From assembly GCA_021805825.1 (NCBI GenBank), contig JAJZEC010000004.1, positions 1-64,000 of the forward strand: 64,000 bases of DNA, read 5' to 3'. The stretch's first letter is position 1. The number at the start of each line of letters is the position of its first letter. This DNA is from Pseudomonadota bacterium. GTDB lineage: Bacteria > Pseudomonadota > Gammaproteobacteria > Burkholderiales > Burkholderiaceae_C. The notes under the pieces were generated by a model that was not told the DNA's origin, searched no databases, and was given only the letters and a program-made list of their open reading frames with translations. This document shows, one piece after another, positions 18,263 to 26,286 of the stretch. The position numbers were made by a program, and so were the translations under genes.

Positions 18263-18302
18263 GCCTGCGCATCCGGCGCGCACACTCTTCACGGCTTTCC
18301 GC

Positions 18303-20006
18303 ATGCGCATCCTGCTGCTCACCCATGCCTTCAACGGCCTCACCCAGCGCCTGCACGCCGAGCTCGGCGCCCTAGGCCACGAAGTCTCCGTCGAGTTCGA
18401 CATCGCCGATGCGGTGGCCGAGGAGGCGGTGGAACTGTTCCGTCCCGACCTGATCATCGCGCCCTACCTGCGGCGGGCGATCCCGGAGTCGATCTGGAGC
18501 AGGCATGTCTGCCTGATCGTGCATCCGGGCATCGTCGGCGATCGCGGCCCCTCGGCGCTGGACTGGGCGATCCAGGAGGGCGAGAGCAGCTGGGGCGTGA
18601 CCGTGCTGCAGGCCGAGGAGCAGATGGACGCCGGCCCGATCTGGGCCAGCGAGACCTTCGATCTGCGCGCCGCGCGCAAGGCCAGCGTGTACCGCAACGA
18701 GGTCACCGAGGCGGCCTGCCGGGCGGTGTGCGTGGCGCTCGAGCGCCTGGCTGCCGGCCACCGGCCGGTGCCGCTGGCCGAGGCCGGTGGCCGCGGCCGG
18801 CTGCGCCCGCTGATGCGCCAGTCGGATCGCCGCATCGACTGGGAGCGCGACGCCACCGCCACCGTGCTGCGCAAGCTCGATGCTGCCGATGGCTTTCCGG
18901 GCGTCGCCGACGAACTGTTCGGACAGCCCTGCCATCTGTTCGACGCCTGGCCGGAGTCGGGGCTGGGCGGTGGCCGCCCCGGCGAGATCCTGGGCCGGCG
19001 CGAGACCGCGTTGCTGCGCGCCACCGTCGACGGGGCGATCTGGATCGGCCATGTGCGCCGCGGCGACGCGCAGCCGGCGATCAAGCTGCCGGCGGCCATG
19101 GCCTTCGCTGCCGAGGCTGCCGCGCTGCCCGATTTGCCGCTGGCCGATTGGTGGCGTGCGCGCCAGGCGACCTGGCAGGACATCGCCTACAGCGAGGGCG
19201 ACGGGGTCGGACTGCTGCATTTCGAGTTCTACAACGGAGCGATGGGTACGCGCCAGTGCGAGCGCCTGCTGCAGGCCTACCGCTGGGCCTGCACGCGACC
19301 AACCCGCGTGATCGTGCTGGCCGGGGGCGCCGATTTCTGGTCGAACGGCATTCATCTCAACCTGATCGAAGCGGCGCGGAGCCCTGCCGATGAATCCTGG
19401 CACAACATCCAGGCCATCGACGACCTCGCCGAGGCGGTGATCACCACCGAATCCCACTGCACGGTGGCCGCGCTGCGCGGCAACGCCGGCGCCGGCGGCG
19501 CCTTCCTGGCGCGCGCCGCCGACCTGGTGTGGGCGCGCAGCGGGGTGCTGCTCAACCCCCACTACAAGAACATGGGGAATTTGTACGGCTCGGAGTACTG
19601 GACCTACCTGCTGCCGCCGCGCGTGGGCGAGGACGGAGCGCGGGAGATCATGCGCAACCGTCTGCCCCTGACCGCCCGCGCGGCGCTGCAGCGGGGTTTC
19701 ATCGACGATTGTCTCGAGCTCGATGCCGACGGCTTTGCCACCGAAGTGCTGCGGCGGGCTGCGGAGCTGGCGGCGGCGCCGGATTTCCCGCGGCGCCTGC
19801 AGGCCAAGCGTGACGCGCGCGCACGCGACGAGGCGCGCAAGCCGCTGGCGCGCTACCGCGAGGAGGAATTGCAGATGATGCGTCGCAATTTCTACGGATT
19901 CGACCCCAGTTACCACGTCGCGCGCTACCGCTTCGTCCTCAAGTCGCCGCACTCCTGGACACCGCGCCACCTCGCGCGCCACCGCGATCCGGTGCGGGGA
20001 CGTTGA
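18303..20006 (+). CDS. hypX: Hydrogenase maturation protein HypX/HoxX (CO-ligand synthesis)
   Basis: The 567-residue protein is two-part. The N-terminal half is formyl-transferase-like (VHPGIVGDRGPSALDWAI, SSWGVTVLQAEEQMDAGPIW). The C-terminal half is an enoyl-CoA hydratase/isomerase-like domain (LAGGADFWSNGIHLNLIE, GNAGAGGAFLARAADLVW, NPHYKNMGNLYGSEYW). The known role of HypX in aerobes is to make the CO ligand of the hydrogenase active site from formyl-THF via formyl-CoA. The ATG at 18303 begins the conserved MRILLLTHAFN. Pairing with hypD supports an oxygen-tolerant hydrogenase whose genes lie elsewhere. Confidence 0.93.
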   Translation: MRILLLTHAFNGLTQRLHAELGALGHEVSVEFDIADAVAEEAVELFRPDLIIAPYLRRAIPESIWSRHVCLIVHPGIVGDRGPSALDWAIQEGESSWGVTVLQAEEQMDAGPIWASETFDLRAARKASVYRNEVTEAACRAVCVALERLAAGHRPVPLAEAGGRGRLRPLMRQSDRRIDWERDATATVLRKLDAADGFPGVADELFGQPCHLFDAWPESGLGGGRPGEILGRRETALLRATVDGAIWIGHVRRGDAQPAIKLPAAMAFAAEAAALPDLPLADWWRARQATWQDIAYSEGDGVGLLHFEFYNGAMGTRQCERLLQAYRWACTRPTRVIVLAGGADFWSNGIHLNLIEAARSPADESWHNIQAIDDLAEAVITTESHCTVAALRGNAGAGGAFLARAADLVWARSGVLLNPHYKNMGNLYGSEYWTYLLPPRVGEDGAREIMRNRLPLTARAALQRGFIDDCLELDADGFATEVLRRAAELAAAPDFPRRLQAKRDARARDEARKPLARYREEELQMMRRNFYGFDPSYHVARYRFVLKSPHSWTPRHLARHRDPVRGR

Positions 20007-20007
20007 A

Positions 20008-20026
20008 GCGCTGCGCGTTTCAGCGC
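20008..20026. terminator. Hairpin between convergent hypX and CDF transporter genes
   Basis: GCGCTG (20008-20013), a 7-nt loop with TTT, and CAGCGC (20021-20026) form a 6-bp stem. It begins after the hypX stop and overlaps the stop codon of the convergent transporter gene. It is a plausible weak bidirectional terminator. Confidence 0.35.
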
Positions 20027-20997
20027 CTGCCGTGCAGCGCGCAGGCGTGGCGGGTGCTGCCCTGTTCCACCTGCAAGGTCGAGTGATCGATCGCGAAGCG
20101 GGTGCGCAGGTTTTCGACGATGCCGTCGAGCACCGCGTCGCCCGGGTAGCCGGCGGGCATCACCAGGTGGGCGGTGAGGGCGCTTTCGGTCGTGCTCATG
20201 CCCCAGATGTGCAGGTCGTGCACCTCGCTCACCCCCGGCTGGCTGCGCAGGAAGCGGGCCACCCCGGCGGCATCGATTCCGCTGGGCACGGCCGACAGGA
20301 TCAGGTCGATCGCTTCACGCAGCAAGCCCCAGGTGCCGGCGACGATGAGCACGACGATCGCCAGGCTGACGAGCGGATCCACCCAGTTCCAGCCGGTGGC
20401 CAGGATGAGCAGTCCGGCGGCCGCCACGCCCAGCGAGATCGCAGCATCGGCCGCCATGTGCAGGTACGCGCCACGGACGTTGAGATCCCTGCGGTCGCCG
20501 CGCAGCAGTAGCCAGGCCGAGCCGGCGTTGATCAGGGCGCCCACCGCGGCGACCACGCTGACCGTCATGCCGGCGACCTGCGGCGGCGCCAACATGCGCT
20601 GCGCGGCCTCCCAGACGATGGCCCCGCACCCCAGCAGCAGCAGCACGGCATTGGTCAGCGCGGCGAGGATCGATGTGCTGCGCAGCCCGTAGGTGTAGCG
20701 CGTGCTGGGCGCCCGGCGTGCCAGCATCGAGGCGCTCAGCGCAAGGATCAGCGCGAGCACGTCGGACAGGTTGTGTCCGGCATCGGCGATCAGCGCGGTG
20801 GATTGCGCCATCAGGCCGAAGCCGAACTGCGCGACGACGAACAGCGCGTTGAGCGCAATGGCCGTGCGGAAGGCCGCAGCCTGGCGCTGCGGGTCGCCGT
20901 GGGCATGATGGTGGTGGTGGGCGTGGTGGGCGTGGTGGGCGTGGTGGTGCGCATGCCGGGCGTGCGGGCCGGGGCGGTGTTCGTCGTCGGTGGCCAT
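20020..20997 (-). CDS. Cation diffusion facilitator (CzcD/ZitB-like zinc exporter)
   Basis: The 325-residue protein has six predicted membrane helices and a C-terminal cytoplasmic CDF domain. Both metal sites are of the HxxxD type (HNLSD in TM2, HMAAD in TM5), the pattern linked to Zn/Cd transport. The N-terminus from residue ~12 is extremely His-rich (HARHAHHHAHHAHHAHHHHH) and should buffer or sense metal. The ATG at 20997 begins MATDDEH; longer frames run into the upstream SDR gene. It lies 37 bp after the SDR gene on the same strand. Confidence 0.92.
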   Translation of the reverse strand: MATDDEHRPGPHARHAHHHAHHAHHAHHHHHAHGDPQRQAAAFRTAIALNALFVVAQFGFGLMAQSTALIADAGHNLSDVLALILALSASMLARRAPSTRYTYGLRSTSILAALTNAVLLLLGCGAIVWEAAQRMLAPPQVAGMTVSVVAAVGALINAGSAWLLLRGDRRDLNVRGAYLHMAADAAISLGVAAAGLLILATGWNWVDPLVSLAIVVLIVAGTWGLLREAIDLILSAVPSGIDAAGVARFLRSQPGVSEVHDLHIWGMSTTESALTAHLVMPAGYPGDAVLDGIVENLRTRFAIDHSTLQVEQGSTRHACALHGRR

Positions 20998-21034
20998 CGC
21001 TGCTGCTCCTGCGCCGGCTTGCCTTCCCGTCCAC

Positions 21035-21811
21035 TCAGAGGACGACCGGGTTGCGCCCGCCGTCGAGGGTGAAGGTGGTCGCGGTGGCGTAGGCTGCGCG
21101 CGCGCTGGCCAGGAACACGGCCAGCGCCGCGATGTCCTCCGGTGCCGCCATGCGGCCGATGGGAATGTCCGCAACGCTTTGCGCGCGTGCCTGTTTGACA
21201 CTGATGCCGGCCGCGCGCGCGGCGGCTTCGAATCCCTCGGCGACGCGGTCGGTGTCGGTCAGTCCGGGGCTGATGCCCAGCACCCGCACGCCCCGCGATG
21301 CATAGGCCGCGCCCAGCCCGGCGGTGGCCAGCAGCAGCGCGGCATTGGCCGAGCCGCCGGCCAGGTGGATGGGCGTGGCCACGCGTCCGCCGCTGCCTAT
21401 GATGTTGATGACCACCCCGCTGCCGCGCGCCGCCATGCGCTTGAGCAGCGGATCGATGACGTGGATGTAGGTGAAGAACTTGGCATCGAAGGCGGCGTGC
21501 CACCTGGAGGCGTCGAGTTCATCGACCGGAGAGCGCCTGGCCGCGCCGGCGGAGTTGAGCAGCACGTCGACCGCGCCCACATCGCGCTCCACGGCTTCGA
21601 CCATGCGCGCTGCGGCATCCGCATCGCGCAGGTCGACGGCGTAGCTGGCGGCGGCGCCTGTCTGTGCCCGGGCGGCGGCCAGCACTTCGGGGTCGCGGGC
21701 ACACAGCACCAGGCGCGCGCCTTCGGCGGCAAAGGCCTTGGCGCAGGCAAGGCCTATGCCCCGGCTTGCTCCGGTGACGAGGACGATGCGATCACGCAGT
21801 TCGAGTTCCAT
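21035..21811 (-). CDS. Short-chain dehydrogenase/reductase (SDR)
   Basis: The 258-residue protein has the NAD(P) motif VTGASRGIGLACA, the NSAG segment (LLNSAGAARRS) and the C-terminal YATATTFTLDGGRNP tail of classical SDRs. The active-site region is atypical: the segment after INIIGSGG reads ATPIHLAGGSANAALL, so the usual YxxxK Tyr is not evident and a Gly/Ser-rich stretch replaces it. This resembles divergent SDRs in which the active-site Tyr is moved or lost. The substrate is unknown. Confidence 0.8.
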   Translation of the reverse strand: MELELRDRIVLVTGASRGIGLACAKAFAAEGARLVLCARDPEVLAAARAQTGAAASYAVDLRDADAAARMVEAVERDVGAVDVLLNSAGAARRSPVDELDASRWHAAFDAKFFTYIHVIDPLLKRMAARGSGVVINIIGSGGRVATPIHLAGGSANAALLLATAGLGAAYASRGVRVLGISPGLTDTDRVAEGFEAAARAAGISVKQARAQSVADIPIGRMAAPEDIAALAVFLASARAAYATATTFTLDGGRNPVVL

Positions 21812-21886
21812 GGGATGATCCAGGCAGGTCGATGCGGGGCAGTGTACCGGGCGGCCCGGCGAGGTCTCCGGGGGCACGGCACCGCT

Positions 21887-22129
21887 TCAGCCCGGTGGCG
21901 GCGCGCCGGGCGCCGGGGATGCGCCGCTGCCTCGGCAAGCCTCGAGCAGGCGCACGCTGTGGGCGAAATTGCGCATCGCGCGGTGGTCGCTGGGCGTGCC
22001 GGGAACGGCCAGGCTGCGCCCGGTGGGGGCGACCAGCACGCCATGCTTGCGGCCTCGACGGTAGATCCAGCCCTGCTTGACCAGCGCATCGACGATGCGC
22101 GAGATTTCCTTGTCCCGGCTGTAATGCAT
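21887..22129 (-). CDS. HicA-like small protein (dsRBD-fold, type II toxin family), without a HicB partner
   Basis: The 80-residue protein begins MHYSRDKEISRIVDALVKQG and continues WIYRRGRKHGVLVAPTG and VPGTPSDHRAMRNFAHSVR. The last segment matches the HicA C-terminal signature (PGTPSDHR...N). The catalytic-type His is present in RKHGVLVAP. HicA toxins are mRNA interferases neutralised by HicB, but no HicB-like gene is adjacent; the next gene downstream is the SDR. It may be a domesticated or solitary member. The function is inferred from motif similarity only. Confidence 0.6.
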   Translation of the reverse strand: MHYSRDKEISRIVDALVKQGWIYRRGRKHGVLVAPTGRSLAVPGTPSDHRAMRNFAHSVRLLEACRGSGASPAPGAPPPG

Positions 22130-22297
22130 GCTGCGGCCTCCTGCGGGTTTCTGGCTTGCCTGGCGTGACTGGCCGGCGCGGCGTCTGGCCTGCGCGCGCT
22201 CGCCGTGGCCTGGCGCGGCGCACGGGGCGATTGTGGGCAGGAAACGGTTCCCCTGGACGCCTCCGGGAGATTGCCCGTTCCGCGCACGCTCGATCGG

Positions 22298-22341
22298 TTG
22301 CGCAGTTGGTGGAGATTGTGTACTATCCATTCCAATATAGT
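22298..22341 (+). promoter_or_regulatory. Promoter and inverted repeat upstream of the TetR gene
   Basis: TTGCGC (22298-22303), a 17-bp spacer and TACTAT (22321-22326) make a good sigma70 match. ACTAT (22322-22326) and ATAGT (22337-22341) form an inverted repeat overlapping the -10, a natural place for TetR autorepression. The region is notably AT-richer than its surroundings. Confidence 0.55.
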
Positions 22342-22381
22342 CTTCGACTGGCACCTTTTCTTCCCGGCACCGCGCTCCACC

Positions 22382-22942
22382 ATGTCTCGCCCACGCAGCT
22401 TCGACCAGCAGGCCGTCGCCGACGCGGCCATGCGCACGGTGTGGGCCGGGGGCCTGGTGGCCACCAGCGTCGAGGATCTGCTGCAGGCGACCGGGCTGTC
22501 GCGGTCGTCGATGTACCAGTGCATGGGCAATCGCGACGAGGTGTTGCTGCTCGCGGTGCAACGCTATGTCGAGCAGCAGGCCGGCGCCCTGCGCGCGTTG
22601 TTCGCCGCCCAGCCGCTGGAGGCCGCGCTGCGCAGCTTGCTGCTGGAGGCGGCCACCGACAACCACGACGGGCGCGGCTGCCTGCTGATCAACGGCGCCA
22701 ACGAACTGCACGAGGCCGGCGGCCCGGTGGCCACCGCGGTGCGCCAGGGTCTGGCTCGACTGGCCGCGGAATTCGGCGCTGCCTTCGCAGCGCTGGGCTG
22801 GCCGGCCGCGCGCTGTCGCGAGCGCAGCGCGGCGGTGATGACCGCGATCGCCGGTCTGCGCACCATGCAGCGCGCCGGAACGGATCCTGAGTTGCTGCGT
22901 TCCGTGGCCGAGCAACTGGTCACCGCGCTGGCCTGCGCGTAG
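22382..22942 (+). CDS. TetR/AcrR family transcriptional regulator
   Basis: The 186-residue protein has an N-terminal HTH (TSVEDLLQATGLSRSSMYQC) followed by MGNRDEVLLLAVQRYVEQQ, typical of TetR repressors, and an all-helical ligand domain with a QacR-like C-terminus (GCLLINGANELHEAGG). It probably represses its own promoter and an unknown target, and may bind the palindrome at 10381-10396. The start ATG at 22382 gives the standard MSRPRSFD opening. Confidence 0.88.
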   Translation: MSRPRSFDQQAVADAAMRTVWAGGLVATSVEDLLQATGLSRSSMYQCMGNRDEVLLLAVQRYVEQQAGALRALFAAQPLEAALRSLLLEAATDNHDGRGCLLINGANELHEAGGPVATAVRQGLARLAAEFGAAFAALGWPAARCRERSAAVMTAIAGLRTMQRAGTDPELLRSVAEQLVTALACA

Positions 22943-23171
22943 CGCGCCCGCCGGCTGTGGCTGGCCCGGGTGGGCCGCGCGCGAACCGAGCCATTCGCCA
23001 GACTACACTGGGCCTGTGGCGCCTCCGGTGGACGCGCTCCCGCAGCGATGGACGGCAGGTGGAACCCTTGCGCAATCTTTGCACGGCCTTGGGCGTGGCG
23101 ACGGCGAACTGCCCGGGCATGGCAGCCGCAACCCGTGCTTCACGGCGGCGGCCTCGGCCGGCGGGTAGTCG

Positions 23172-23765
23172 ATGATCACGCCGGCGATGCTCGGCGCAGT
23201 ACAGGTGCCGGGCTTTCTCGTGCAGCATCGCTACCTGCTGCTGTTCGTCGCCGCGCTGCTCGAAGGGCCGCTGGCGACGATCCTGGCGGCAGGGCTTGTC
23301 GCGCAGGGGGTGCTGGGGCTGGCCCCGGTGTATGCGACCGTGGTGCTCGGCGATCTCGCCGGCGATCTGCTCTGCTACGCCGTCGGCCGCTGGTGCCTGG
23401 CCAGGCTGTCGTGGCCCGGGCGCGGCGCGCTGCGCCGGCGGGCGGCGGCGCTGTGTGACTACCTCCGCGAGCGCCCAGGCCGGGTGCTGCTGGTCGGCAA
23501 ATGGACGCATTCGGCCGGCTTCGCGGTGCTGCTCGCGGCTGGCGCGGCGCGCGTGCGACCCCTCGTCTACATGGCCTACAACCTGCTGGGCACCCTGCCG
23601 AAGTCGGCGCTGCTGATGCTGCTGGGCTACGGCCTGGGGCGCGCCACCGACCATCTGCATGGTGCCTTGCGCCTGGCCGGCCTGGCCGGCCTCGCGCTGG
23701 CGCTGCTGCTGCTGGCCGGCCTTGCGCTTCGATTGCGCGCGCCGGCCGGCGATCCGGCGCGATGA
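23172..23765 (+). CDS. DedA-family (VTT-domain) membrane protein
   Basis: The 197-residue protein is strongly hydrophobic, with helices around residues 17-50, 55-75, 110-135 and 165-190. It carries the DedA-type segment GDLAGDLLCYAVGRWCLARL with its conserved acidic and Arg residues, and KWTHSAGFAVLLAAG. DedA proteins act in lipid scrambling or recycling of isoprenoid-phosphate carriers. Its stop overlaps the start of the glycosyltransferase gene (ATGA), indicating coupled translation and perhaps a shared envelope-glycan role. Confidence 0.75.
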   Translation: MITPAMLGAVQVPGFLVQHRYLLLFVAALLEGPLATILAAGLVAQGVLGLAPVYATVVLGDLAGDLLCYAVGRWCLARLSWPGRGALRRRAAALCDYLRERPGRVLLVGKWTHSAGFAVLLAAGAARVRPLVYMAYNLLGTLPKSALLMLLGYGLGRATDHLHGALRLAGLAGLALALLLLAGLALRLRAPAGDPAR

Positions 23766-25003
23766 GCGAGGCGGATCGCGCGCGCCGGCGCGTCCTGCGG
23801 CTGGCGCTGTTCACCGACAGCTTCCATCCTGAGCTCGGGGGTATCCAGGACTCGATCCTTTCCTGCGCGCGCATCCTGGGCGCGCGCGGGCACCATTTGC
23901 TGGTGTTCGCCCCGGCGGCCAGCGCGGCCGACTATGCGCGCGTCGGCCTGTGCCCGGAGGAGCCGGATCTCGGGCCCAACGTGCGCGTGCGCCGTCTGCC
24001 TTCGCTGCGCCTGCCCAGTTCCAGCCAGCAGTCGCGCCTGGCCTTCCCGGCGGGTCGCTGGATGCGCGATTGCAGTCGGTTCCGGCCCGATCTGGTGCAC
24101 AGCCATACTTTCCTCAGCGTGGGCTGGGCGGCACTGCGCGCGGCACGCCGCAACCGCTTGCCGCTGGTGGGCACCAACCATTGGGCGGTCGAAGCCTTCG
24201 ACGTCTATGCGCCGTGGGGGCAGGCCCTGTTCCGGCGCCTGGCCGCCAGCGCGGTGTTGCGCTACTACCAGGCCTGCGATCGGGTCACCGGGCCGTCTCG
24301 CTTCACGGTCGACTCCATGCTGCGCGGCGGCCTGCGGCGACCCTGCAGCGTGCTGTCGAACCCGGTGGACACCGAGTGCTTCCGTCCGCCCGAGAGCCTG
24401 CCTGCGATCCAGGCGCTCAAGGAGCGTTGGGGCCTGTCGGAGCACACCATCGTGTACGCCGGCAGGCTGGCGCGCGAGAAGGACGTGGACGTGCTGGTGC
24501 GCGCGCTGGCCGCGCTGCGCGGGCAATGCCCGCAGGCCATGCTGGTACTGGCCGGGCACGGCAGCGCACGCCCCGCGCTGGAGGCGCTGGCCCGCGACTG
24601 CGGCGTGGCCGAGGCGGTGCGCTTCGTGGGTACCCTGCCGCATCCGCAGCTGGCCGAACTGTTCGCCGCCTGCGAGGTGTTCGCCATCGCCAGCCGCTCG
24701 GAAACCCAGAGCATGGTGGTGCTGCAGGCCATGGCCTGCGGCCTGCCGGCGGTCGGTGCGCGCTGCGGTGGCCTGGCCGAGCACATTCCGGCACAGGCCG
24801 GGGAACTGGCCGAACCGGGCGACGTCGACGATTTCCGCGACAAGCTGCTGCGCTTGCTCGGCGACCCCTCGGCGCGCGCGCGCCAGGGACAGGCTGCACG
24901 CGCCTTCGCGCTGCGCTTCGCCCAGTCGGCGGTGGCCGATGCCTGGGAGGCCCTGTACTGGCAGACCCTGGAGCAGGCGCGGGCCGGGTCGGTCGCGCGC
25001 TGA
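23762..25003 (+). CDS. Glycosyltransferase family 4 protein
   Basis: The 413-residue protein has the GT-B fold of GT4 enzymes. The N-terminal donor-independent domain has FTDSFHPELGGIQDSI. The C-terminal domain has NPVDTECF, VYAGRLAREKDVDVLVRA, and the E-x7-E region ASRSETQSMVVLQAMACGLP. It would transfer a sugar from a nucleotide donor to a lipid or polysaccharide acceptor at the inner membrane. It is coupled to the upstream DedA gene by a 4-bp overlap. Confidence 0.88.
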   Translation: MSEADRARRRVLRLALFTDSFHPELGGIQDSILSCARILGARGHHLLVFAPAASAADYARVGLCPEEPDLGPNVRVRRLPSLRLPSSSQQSRLAFPAGRWMRDCSRFRPDLVHSHTFLSVGWAALRAARRNRLPLVGTNHWAVEAFDVYAPWGQALFRRLAASAVLRYYQACDRVTGPSRFTVDSMLRGGLRRPCSVLSNPVDTECFRPPESLPAIQALKERWGLSEHTIVYAGRLAREKDVDVLVRALAALRGQCPQAMLVLAGHGSARPALEALARDCGVAEAVRFVGTLPHPQLAELFAACEVFAIASRSETQSMVVLQAMACGLPAVGARCGGLAEHIPAQAGELAEPGDVDDFRDKLLRLLGDPSARARQGQAARAFALRFAQSAVADAWEALYWQTLEQARAGSVAR

Positions 25004-25036
25004 TCCGGCGGGTGGCGGCGCGCCGGCGCGCCGTGC

Positions 25037-25969
25037 TCAGCCCGTGCCGTCCGCGTCGCGCTCCTGCAGTCCGAGCGCGGCGAGCAGGCCATGGACATCG
25101 GCGGTGGCCGAACGCAGCATCGCCAGACGGTGCTCGGCGTCGCCCCGGTAATGCGAGCGCATGTGGCGCGCGGCCCGGGCCTCGAACTCCTCCGGTGATT
25201 GCTGCAGCCAGGCCACGCCGTCGCGCGCCACGTGCATGGCCAACCAGTCGACATCGCGCAGCAGCCCGACGAGGGCGCCGACCTCTGCGTCCGGCAGGGG
25301 CTCGCCCTGGACGGCCTCGTCGCGATGGTGGTCGCGTGCAGCCAGCGCCAGCGCCTCCGGCAGGCCCCAGCGCTGCATCGCCCAGTGGGCGAGCTGGGTA
25401 TGGGTGCAGCCGCAGATGCGCATCTCGGCCTCGATCAGGCCTTGCGGGGCATCCCAGCCGGCGTCCTCGATGATTTCGAAGGCCTCCGGGAAGTAGCTGA
25501 ACATCAGAAAGCGCCCGATGTCGTGCAGCAATCCGGCGAGGTAGGCCTGGTTGGCATCCAGCCTGTGGCCCACGACCATCGGCGCCAGCCGGCGCATGTA
25601 GGTCGCCACCAGGATCGAATGCGCCCAGAGGTCGCGCTGCCAGCGCTCCTTGGCCGGAAAGACCCGGGTCGCGTTCTCGGCCAGCATCAGCTCGACCGCC
25701 GCACGCGCGCCGACCCGGATCAGCGCCATGTCGATCGACGGGGCGGCGTGCAGGGCGCCGCCTCCGGCCGAGTTGGCCATGCGCAACAGGCGCACCGCGA
25801 AACCCGGATCCGCATGCGCCATGCGGTTGACTTCGTCGAAGTAGCTCGGGCTCTGCGGGTCGAGCATCGACAGCCGAAGCACCACCGAAGGCAGCATCGG
25901 CAACTCGTTGACATCGTCGCGCAGGTGCTGCGCGATCGCGGGGAGGGTGCTCGGTATGGGCTCGCTCAT
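25037..25969 (-). CDS. HDOD-domain signalling protein
   Basis: The 310-residue protein has an HDOD domain from residue ~20 (LPMLPSVVLRLSMLDPQSPS, RLLRMANSAGGG, ALIRVGARAAVELM) and an HD pair in AGLLHDIGRFLMF. HDOD proteins are non-GGDEF/EAL signalling proteins tied to c-di-GMP, motility or stress; most lack hydrolase activity. The start MSEPIPSTLP at 25969 is preferred; longer open sequence upstream looks non-coding. It is transcribed away from the modA-like gene, with 317 bp between them. Confidence 0.8.
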   Translation of the reverse strand: MSEPIPSTLPAIAQHLRDDVNELPMLPSVVLRLSMLDPQSPSYFDEVNRMAHADPGFAVRLLRMANSAGGGALHAAPSIDMALIRVGARAAVELMLAENATRVFPAKERWQRDLWAHSILVATYMRRLAPMVVGHRLDANQAYLAGLLHDIGRFLMFSYFPEAFEIIEDAGWDAPQGLIEAEMRICGCTHTQLAHWAMQRWGLPEALALAARDHHRDEAVQGEPLPDAEVGALVGLLRDVDWLAMHVARDGVAWLQQSPEEFEARAARHMRSHYRGDAEHRLAMLRSATADVHGLLAALGLQERDADGTG

Positions 25970-26003
25970 GCTCAACCAGTCCTCGAGAGGGGCGGGTGTC
26001 GAG

Positions 26004-26045
26004 CCTGCCGCCGGCAGGACTCCGGCAGCCTGCCGCCAGCAGGAC
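26004..26045. repeat. Two 17-bp imperfect direct repeats, each self-complementary
   Basis: CCTGCCGCCGGCAGGAC (26004-26020) recurs at 26029-26045 with one mismatch. They sit in the 317-bp gap between the HDOD gene and the modA-like gene. The rest of the gap holds a GTGCA-TATTT-TGCAC inverted repeat at 26110-26124 and the ModE-like box. Confidence 0.6.
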
Positions 26046-26177
26046 ACCAGCGCGGCCGAACACTACCACAAGACCAGGAGCGCAGCAGGCTTGGCACAGA
26101 TCTGGACTTGTGCATATTTTGCACCAATGGCGACACTCTTGACCAAATCAGCGCAACGGCGCTCCATTGCGCCATGC

Positions 26178-26199
26178 GTTATATTCCGCCGTGCATAAC
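26178..26199. promoter_or_regulatory. ModE-like operator
   Basis: GTTATATTCC (26178-26187) and the complementary end GCATAAC (26193-26199) form a dyad resembling the ModE box of modABC promoters (GTTATAT...ATAAC). It overlaps a -10-like TATATT (26180-26185), lies about 90 bp before the modA-like gene and about 1.1 kb before the modE gene. By family knowledge, ModE with molybdate or tungstate bound represses transport genes at such sites. Confidence 0.6.
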
Positions 26200-26286
26200 C
26201 GGCGCAGATGCCGGCCGGCGGCGCCTGCCCTGGTCATGCACCACGCCACCACCCCACCACGCCACCACCCATGCAAGGAGTCGTCG

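Noticed and set aside
20900..20960. Repeat run considered as a CRISPR or minisatellite
   Set aside because: It is the in-frame polyhistidine coding tract of the CDF exporter, without spacers.
22957..23175. Possible 72-residue plus-strand gene between tetR and dedA
   Set aside because: Arg-rich composition without motif or ribosome site; treated as intergenic.
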